From: Amanita rubescens
Taxonomy: Eukaryota > Basidiomycota > Agaricomycetes > Agaricales > Amanitaceae
Length of the DNA stretch: 64,000 nucleotides
NCBI GenBank assembly: GCA_015039365.1
Contig: WION01000145.1
Span: forward strand, 62,001-126,000
Direction of reading: 5' to 3'
In this document: positions 57,557-64,000 of the stretch, piece by piece
Position numbering within the stretch: the stretch's first letter is position 1
How the letters are laid out: every line of letters starts with the position of its first letter
Notes under the pieces: generated by a model
Seen by the model: only the letters and a program-made list of their open reading frames with translations
What the model was told of the DNA's origin: nothing
Databases searched by the model: none
Made by a program: the position numbers and the translations under genes

Positions 57557-60500
57557 ATGCCGGTTCAAGCCACGAGCGAGTCTGTTGGCACGGCTACTCG
57601 CGCCGGCCACGCTACCTCTGCCTCATTGCCAATAACAGATCCTGCTCAAGACATGCGAACCCGTCGTTCCTCTACTGACGAGCCGGCTACTTCATCCTCC
57701 TACTCTTCCGCAGCGGATCACCCTCCTACGATACCTAAACTCCCTTCCCTTAATACCCGTCCTCTTCCCAACCTTGCTCCCCGCTCCTCCTCACTTCCCT
57801 TTGCTTTCATGGGACAGGGGCATAGCACAGCTCCCTCTCCCAGCATTCCTAGTCCCCCTACCTCCTCTTCGTCAGTTTCCGTTGCTTCAAAAGGCTTCCA
57901 AGCTGCTCTAGCTGGTGGCAGTAGATTAAAACGCGCCATCGTCAGTCGTCGCAAGAAATCAGAGGATGTCTCGCAATTGTTCGGGTTCGGTAATAAGAGG
58001 GAAGTTCAGCACGAAGTTCGACAGCAGGCCCAAGAACAGCAATTCCGGCATTTACGTGTCGAATCATGCGTGCCACTGACGTCGTCTTCGTCCAAGGGCA
58101 GGGTACCTTCAAATTCCAGTAACCCGACGCTCATGATGGCCGCAGACCAGCTCATACCTTTGTCTCCTACCCCTCCTACACCTCCGCCCAAACCCCGCCC
58201 TTCGCCACAATATTTGGTGACAAATGAGACTCCAGTTCTCTCATCTTCTCACACGCTGGAGCAGGTGCCATCGCGTAGTCAATCGGTTGCTAGCCCAGAT
58301 AGCCGCAGTTCTGTCATTCCCTTGAGTCCTGGAATAACTAGTGCCGTTACCCTTATATATATCAACGAAAAGGACAAGGAACAGGGTACGCAAGGGGTAA
58401 GATCAAAGACCCTTCCGGAGTCCAGGGAAGCCGACACGGGGCACGAAGTACCGAGGCTGAAACCGAAGGAGGCTGACGCGGTCAAGTCGGAAGGTATCGT
58501 GGTGGCTGACATCAAAGAGTCAAGGCGGAAGAGCGACTCTACCATGAGCTACCACACTATTCGACCTGGAACGACCAGCAATCGCGCGTCCCGGCCAGTT
58601 TCCATGGCTGAATCGCTGCAATCTAATCACACCATCAAGCCAGTCAGGATTAGTGCGCTGATTGCTGATGGAGATTTTACCATGCTAGAAGAGGATGATG
58701 ATACGTGCAAGGACCAGGACGCGGTAGATGCATCAAGACCGCCCACCATCATCACCACGCCACAAAAAGGATCACCTGAAGCCTCGCTTAAGACAAAGAG
58801 CAGACGATCGTTATCTTTCAATTTAGGTCCTTACGCTTCTAAAACGCAGCCACCATCACCACCTACTCACCACCCTACCCTATCTCTGTCAGAAATTAAA
58901 TACCCATCGTACTCCGTGACAGAAGGAATGCCACCACCAATATCGCCACTGACACCGAGTGTTGCCAAAGAAGTTCCGAAGATAGTCCAGACGTCAGCCA
59001 CTGGTCAAACCGGGCCCATTCCTGCTCCGCGTTCGCAAGTTGGGCAAAACCTTCGTGGAAAAACTCTCTTCATGGACAAATCCTTCGCCCTTTGAGCGCA
59101 AACTTCCTCCTCTCCCTCCGCAAATGCAACTTCCTACAATCATGTCGAATTCGCCATCCCACCTCCCGCCGGCTCCCCGTGCCATTAGCATGACGAGTAG
59201 CTTGGCACCATCCGCTGGACGTGCATTCCGTGGTGCCGTTGGCCGAATGGGGAGAGCCATGGGCATCAGTTCCAGTTCCAGCAACTCAGCAACTGCCTCT
59301 GGCTACCCCTCGACGACATCCGATGGACAGAATCTGACACGGACCAACTCTAATCAGTCGTCATCCGCCAGTCATCCTTATTCCCCAATGGGTTGGGCTA
59401 GACGGCGGACACCCGATGCGCCTTCTGGGACCTGGAGTGTCGCGCCAAGTTTAGCCTCTACATCGGCGTCAGACATTGACCACTTGGGTGTACCTTCCGG
59501 GCCTGTGCTGGGGTTGATGCTGAGAGCGCCTTTCAAAGGATCTGGTGTCGTCTTTGCAAAGGAGCTCAAGATGGCTGTGAGAGAAACTGCCATTGGCATT
59601 ACCCCGCCTGCTGGTGAAGGTCGGCGCGCTGGGGAATGGGTAAGGGCCGCGGACACGGAGAAAAGGTCGAAAATGCGGGATGTGGAGAAGGCACTCGAGG
59701 AGCGGCGTTTGCCCGCTGTCATTGTGCGGTGTGCACAGCATATATTGGTATGGGGAGTTGAAGAAGAGGGTTTGTTTCGGTGAGTCCAACGTGCCCCTCT
59801 AAGTGGGCAGTGTGTCTGACCATTCGTTGCGTAGTGTGGGCGGCAGGCCTAAACATGTATCGGCGTTGCGTTCCGAGTTTGACAAAGGTGGGTTGAACCC
59901 GTTGCTTGAATTGCACCGTCGTGCTAACTCCTTGATCGTAGGTGCCGACTACGACTTGGCATCATGTGAACCTGGAGACTTGGATCCTCATGCAGTGGCC
60001 TCGGTGTTCAAGGCCTTCTTCCGGGAATGTGAGTTAATTGCTTACCTTGGGCTTCTTGCTGCTAACGCAGCATGACCAGTGCCAGAGCACATGTTGACGC
60101 CAGTTCTATTACCTTACTTTGAGGGTCTTGTGGAGCAGGAGACAGCTGCAGCTGGTGCTGCAACCGAGTCGAAGCCTCGTAACGCTGATGTTAAGCCTGC
60201 GAGTCATGGTCTGGGCCTGCCTTCTGGACCCAAGCCTGGCAGCCTTCCTCCTGGGATGAAGAAACCGCCTTCTTTGTCTACGTTGGCCGTGACTTCATTT
60301 AAAGATATGCGCCCTCCTTCTAACTCCCTCATAAGAGCGATAAGAGCTCTAATCTCTCAGCTTCCAGAAGAGAATCGCCACTTACTTCGCACACTGGTTG
60401 ACGTCATCAACGCCACTTCCACGAATGAGAAAGAGACAAAGATGCCCTTATCGAACCTGTTACTCGTCTTTTACCCCAGCGTCCAGATTACGCCGCCTCT

Positions 60501-61868
60501 GTTGAAGATCTTGTGCGAGACTAAAGAAATATGGGACGAGGAAATGGAGACACCGATCATGGATGTCAAGAGGGAAAAAGCTGGCAGTTCCGCCAGCTCA
60601 ACATCAGAAATTTATTCCGACGCACCGGACGGGATGGTCGAACGTGAGAGCCTGTCAGGAGGTATCCGAACGTCGGAGGATCATACGTCTTCACTGTCTG
60701 ATCATCAAGCGTCTGCAGAAGGATCTATTGATCTTGTAGAGGGGTTAGCGAGGCGTAGACCGTCCCCGCGCCCAAGGCGTGACCCTGAATCAACGGTATA
60801 TATGGATGCAGAGTGCAGCTGCTCTTCCACGTCGCTGCTGCTCCATGAGTTGTCCAGCTCTGTTGATTCATCCATGGACAATTCCTTTTTGTCGTCTGAC
60901 AAGTCGCCGAACGAAATGTCTCCATCATCGACTCCGCCAATGACATCTTCAGTTGAATCATTGGCGACACCTGCAACGTCATCTGGACAGCCTTCTTTAC
61001 CTCATCTGCCGATAGATGAGGGTAAGGCAGAACAAGATGTGGAGAGTATGTCTGATGTGATGGCTCCCGAGTCAACAAAATACATAATCAACGACTCAAT
61101 GTCGCACACTGGCCCTGTCCATTTTCCGTCTTTACCCGCAAGTACCCCGTTAAAGCGGCGGTCGTCGCCTTTTTTATCCATGCTCCACATTGCTCCCATG
61201 AACGCGACCCCTTCTTCACTAAATGAACCTCCATCACCCACCACTTCGTTACATTCGAATTCTTCCCTACCGCGACGGCCGAAAATGAAGAAACCGTCTT
61301 TACAAATTTTCGTATCTTCAAAACATTCCAATTGTTCACTGCGGGGTATTTCCAAAACGAGCATCTCTAATCCCATCATCAACAACGACGCGGTTACGGC
61401 ACCGCATTCAGCCAGTGATTCCTCTGTGTCAACGCCTCAATCTGCGGTAACAGCACCCCAAGGAAGTGTTTATACCCTGCCACCTGTGGTAAGCTCGCCA
61501 TTCGAGCATTCGCCATTCAGATTTGGGACGGAATCCAAGTTAGTTCTTCTCGCACGGACAGTTTCCAGGAAGAGACCGAAGATGCCCTGACCGTGGAAAC
61601 CACCAAGACCGGGACTCCCATTGCCGACCGGTATCGTGCTGACTCGACGACAAGCTCGATGTTCCCCCCAACGCGGTCCGCTCGTTCCACCCCAGAACCA
61701 GCCAAGACTAGCCATCTTCGACCCACGCCCAGGCGGCCGGCGACTTCGCCGTCATCTAACCATCTAGGCATTTTGGACCAGGAGCTTGGCAGTGAAGGCG
61801 ATTGGACTCACAGCGTCCTGTTGGCAGCCGACATTGAGCGCATCCGGCTGCAAGACAGGAAGCGATAA
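57557..61868 (+). CDS. Large RhoGAP-domain protein
   Basis: About 1,370 residues. A disordered Ser/Pro-rich N-terminal half (57557-59350) is followed by the RhoGAP domain: GPVLGLMLRAPFKGSGVVFA, RRLPAVIVRCAQHILVWGVE, EEGLFRVGG with the arginine finger, DPHAVASVFKAFFRE, LPEHMLTPVLLPYFEGLVE, then HLLRTLVDVINAT and MPLSNLLLVFYPSVQI. It stimulates GTP hydrolysis by Rho/Cdc42/Rac GTPases. The C-terminal 400 residues are again Ser-rich. Two joins are needed: a 55-nt intron at about 58983-59037 with a weak GTCCAG donor, and a 32-nt intron (GTAAGC..TTCAG, about 61490-61521) that restores IWDGIQVSSSRTDSF. It ends ERIRLQDRKR. Confidence 0.88.
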
Positions 61869-62309
61869 GCGTCTTCCACTCATGAAATATGAAATCTACT
61901 TATATCATCAGACCTTGGCGGCCCCCCGTTTTCGCCGCGCGGTACGGGTAGGCCTGTGATGGTTCGTAAATCAGTTATGCTATCCTTCCCATATATCTAC
62001 TTTTGTTACCTCATCTATACCCTTGATACGACCAAGCCAAACTTATTTTATTTCAGTGATTGGGATATGCATGCACTTATCTTTCTTTGCACAGCAAGGC
62101 GCGTCCGCCGAAAACACGAGGACTATTATTATACTATAACACGATTAGGATTTCTATCTATTCGTTCGATCAATAGTTTTTGAATATGATGATTGCCTCA
62201 TTAGGCAAGAAGATACGTCGTGTCGTCATCGGTGGCGTTCATGAGTGGACAAAGGGTTGTTTGCCCATTCCTTTCATTCCAGGCTTGCTCTTGACCACCT
62301 TCACCCACC
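61869..62309. other. Intergenic, RhoGAP to GH63-like gene
   Basis: A/T-rich flanks and promoter of the next gene. No gene recognised. Confidence 0.5.
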
Positions 62310-64000
62310 ATGGCCTCAGCGGTCAAGAAAATGCAAGAAAAAATCTTTCGCAGGGGCGAGTCGACGCCAGAGTCAGAGCCAGAGCTTAACGATCGTTCTG
62401 ACTCGCCTGCCTTGACGATTAGCATTCCGAACAAGATTCCTTTCCCGACGCAGGCTCAGGCCCAGGCCCCGCCCAAGCTCAAGCCTACAGATGGGGCGGC
62501 CAAAGCCACTGCAGAGGCCGAGCAACCTAGATCGCATCGCCAGCGACTCGCCGAGGCGTTAGGCGCAGCATACAAAGGTGCAGAAAAGCATCGCCTCCAA
62601 CAGGATGACGATCGCGAGAAACACTGGAAGCGATGGGGCCCCTATCTGAGCGATAGACAATGGGTGGGTACCGTTATAATTAATTCATTGGGCGCGTGGA
62701 GCGATACGGCCGAACTTCTTTGCGTGCTTATCAAACGTTCTTTCATTCCAGGCCACGGTCCGCGAGGACTATTCAGCAAATGGAGATGCCTGGAGTCATT
62801 TCCCTCATGAACACGCGAGATCACGCGCATATAGGTGGGGCGAAGATGGTATAGCGGGTATTTCCGACAACCATCAGCGTTTGTGTTTTGCGTTGTCGCT
62901 TTGGAACAATGAGGACCCGATCTTGAAGGAGCGGCTGTTTGGCGTTACTGGCCATCAAGGGAACCATGGCGAAGACGTGAAGGAACTGTATTACTACCTC
63001 GATTCGACGCCGACACATTCTTATATGAAGTTCTTGTACAAGTATCCCCAAAGAAGGTTTCCTTATGAACAACTTGTAACCGAGAGTCAGAGCAGAGGTA
63101 GAGACGTGCCCGAGTACGAAATCTTGGACACGGACGCGTTTGACGAAGACCGCTATTGGGATGTATTCGTTGAGGTGAGTAAATGTGGACCTGCAACAAT
63201 CGTTGGACTGACCGACGCGCATATAGTATGCCAAGGCGGAGGAAGACCCAGATAGTATCTTTGTGCGAATCACATCGTACAATCGCGGCCCAGATCGAGC
63301 AACGCTGCACGTTATTCCACAGCTTTGGTTTCCCAATACTTGGTCATGGCCGCTTGAAAAACCACCCATGCCGTCGCTCACGGGCTCTGTCAGGGGCGTG
63401 GATGACATAAACTGCATCACTGTTCGCCACCCTTCACTCCATAAAACACATCTCTTCTGTTTGCCATCACCGCCACCTGTCGGCCCCGATAATAACTTTG
63501 AAGTTGATCCTGAAGCAGATGCCGTACAACCTGAGCTGCTGTTTACGGAAAACAACACAAATTTCAGTAGGTTGTATGGCGGGACCAATGAATCTCCGTT
63601 CGTGAAGGACGCCTTCCATGATCATATTATCCCGTCTCATAGACCTCCTACGTCCGAGTCCCAACCTGAAAGCTTTTTCTCCCCCAGGATCCGTTCCCGG
63701 ACTGCGTCAAGTTTTGGGAACGAACGACCTGACGTTCCGGAGGAAGGACCCTGTACACCATTCCCAGCTAGTTTATCCGGATCCTTTGTCAATCCAGAGC
63801 AGAAGGGGACAAAATCTGCCGCGCATTATGTTTTTCGCGATGTTCCAGGAAATGGAGGATGTGCGGTCGTACGGTTAAAGCTTACCCCTTCGCGGATTGG
63901 CAAGGACCCTACCCTGGAGGACGAAATACTATTCGATGATGCCATAGAAGAACGACGCCAGGAGGCCGATGAATTTTACAACTCATTTGCGCTTGGTCCT
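62310..64000 (+). CDS. GH63-like glycoside hydrolase (MGH1-like), 5' part
   Basis: Starts [19 protein letters not shown], with a disordered N-terminus, then [14 protein letters not shown], an intron (about 62662-62751), and [40 protein letters not shown] and [20 protein letters not shown]. Then come [39 protein letters not shown], a second intron (about 63175-63226), and [32 protein letters not shown]. This is the beta-sandwich N-domain of fungal GH63-type proteins. The catalytic (alpha/alpha)6 domain would lie beyond the right edge, so activity cannot be judged. The frame is open to base 64000. Confidence 0.88.

Overview
The window is nuclear DNA of a filamentous basidiomycete, most likely an agaricomycete. 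Coding regions are split by many short GT-AG introns, mostly 48-65 nt. The families present are typical of that group: DUF6533 seven-helix proteins, expanded F-box and BTB proteins, P450s, an ER FKBP and a PC-esterase. There is no operon structure, plasmid, phage or CRISPR array. About 33 protein-coding loci can be supported, nearly all only after the introns are resolved. Exon joins given here were read by eye from splice sites, reading phase and recalled family motifs; no alignment or search was run.

Layout, left to right. 1-6.3 kb: two paralogous Dal5-type MFS permeases (the first cut by the window edge) enclose an Ohr-type organic hydroperoxide reductase and an uncharacterised metabolic gene. 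6.7-9 kb: a PalI/Sur7-like membrane protein and a phytanoyl-CoA dioxygenase-like gene. 9.2-16 kb, all on the minus strand: Rap1-like telomere protein, gamma-tubulin complex subunit and a BRI3-like membrane protein. 16-20 kb: type I arginine methyltransferase lying between two copies of a 41-bp direct repeat, a protease fragment, a DUF952 protein and a ZCCHC9-type zinc-knuckle protein. 20-24.1 kb: a tandemly duplicated F-box unit, one copy intact, one with a nonsense codon, plus leftover flanking modules. 24-30.7 kb: a second type of F-box protein, a PC-esterase, a degenerate stretch, ER FKBP with a C-terminal RDEL, and ribosomal protein eL39. 31-38.1 kb: a Ser/Pro-rich coiled-coil protein, Get1 and peroxisomal malate synthase. 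38.4-47.3 kb: a cytochrome P450 followed by three tandem DUF6533 membrane proteins. 47.3-52.9 kb: bifunctional thiamine enzyme Thi6, a caprin-like RGG protein and a BTB protein. 53.6-64 kb: a single-pass cell-surface glycoprotein, a mitochondrial carrier, a large RhoGAP protein and a GH63-like protein that runs off the right edge.

The genes do not form one obvious pathway. Much of the window is conserved housekeeping: telomere, spindle pole, ER targeting, glyoxylate cycle, thiamine, ribosome. Between these lie duplicating lineage-specific families (MFS, F-box, DUF6533). The clearest unusual signals are very small exons that carry essential motifs (17 nt in the permease, 19 nt in the dioxygenase), GC-AG introns with an AG|GCAAGT donor, upstream ORFs whose stop overlaps the main start as ATGA, the 41-bp repeat built from GATA sites and a CACGTG palindrome, and the birth-and-decay history of the F-box cluster. 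I did not find strong evidence for a wholly new biological system.
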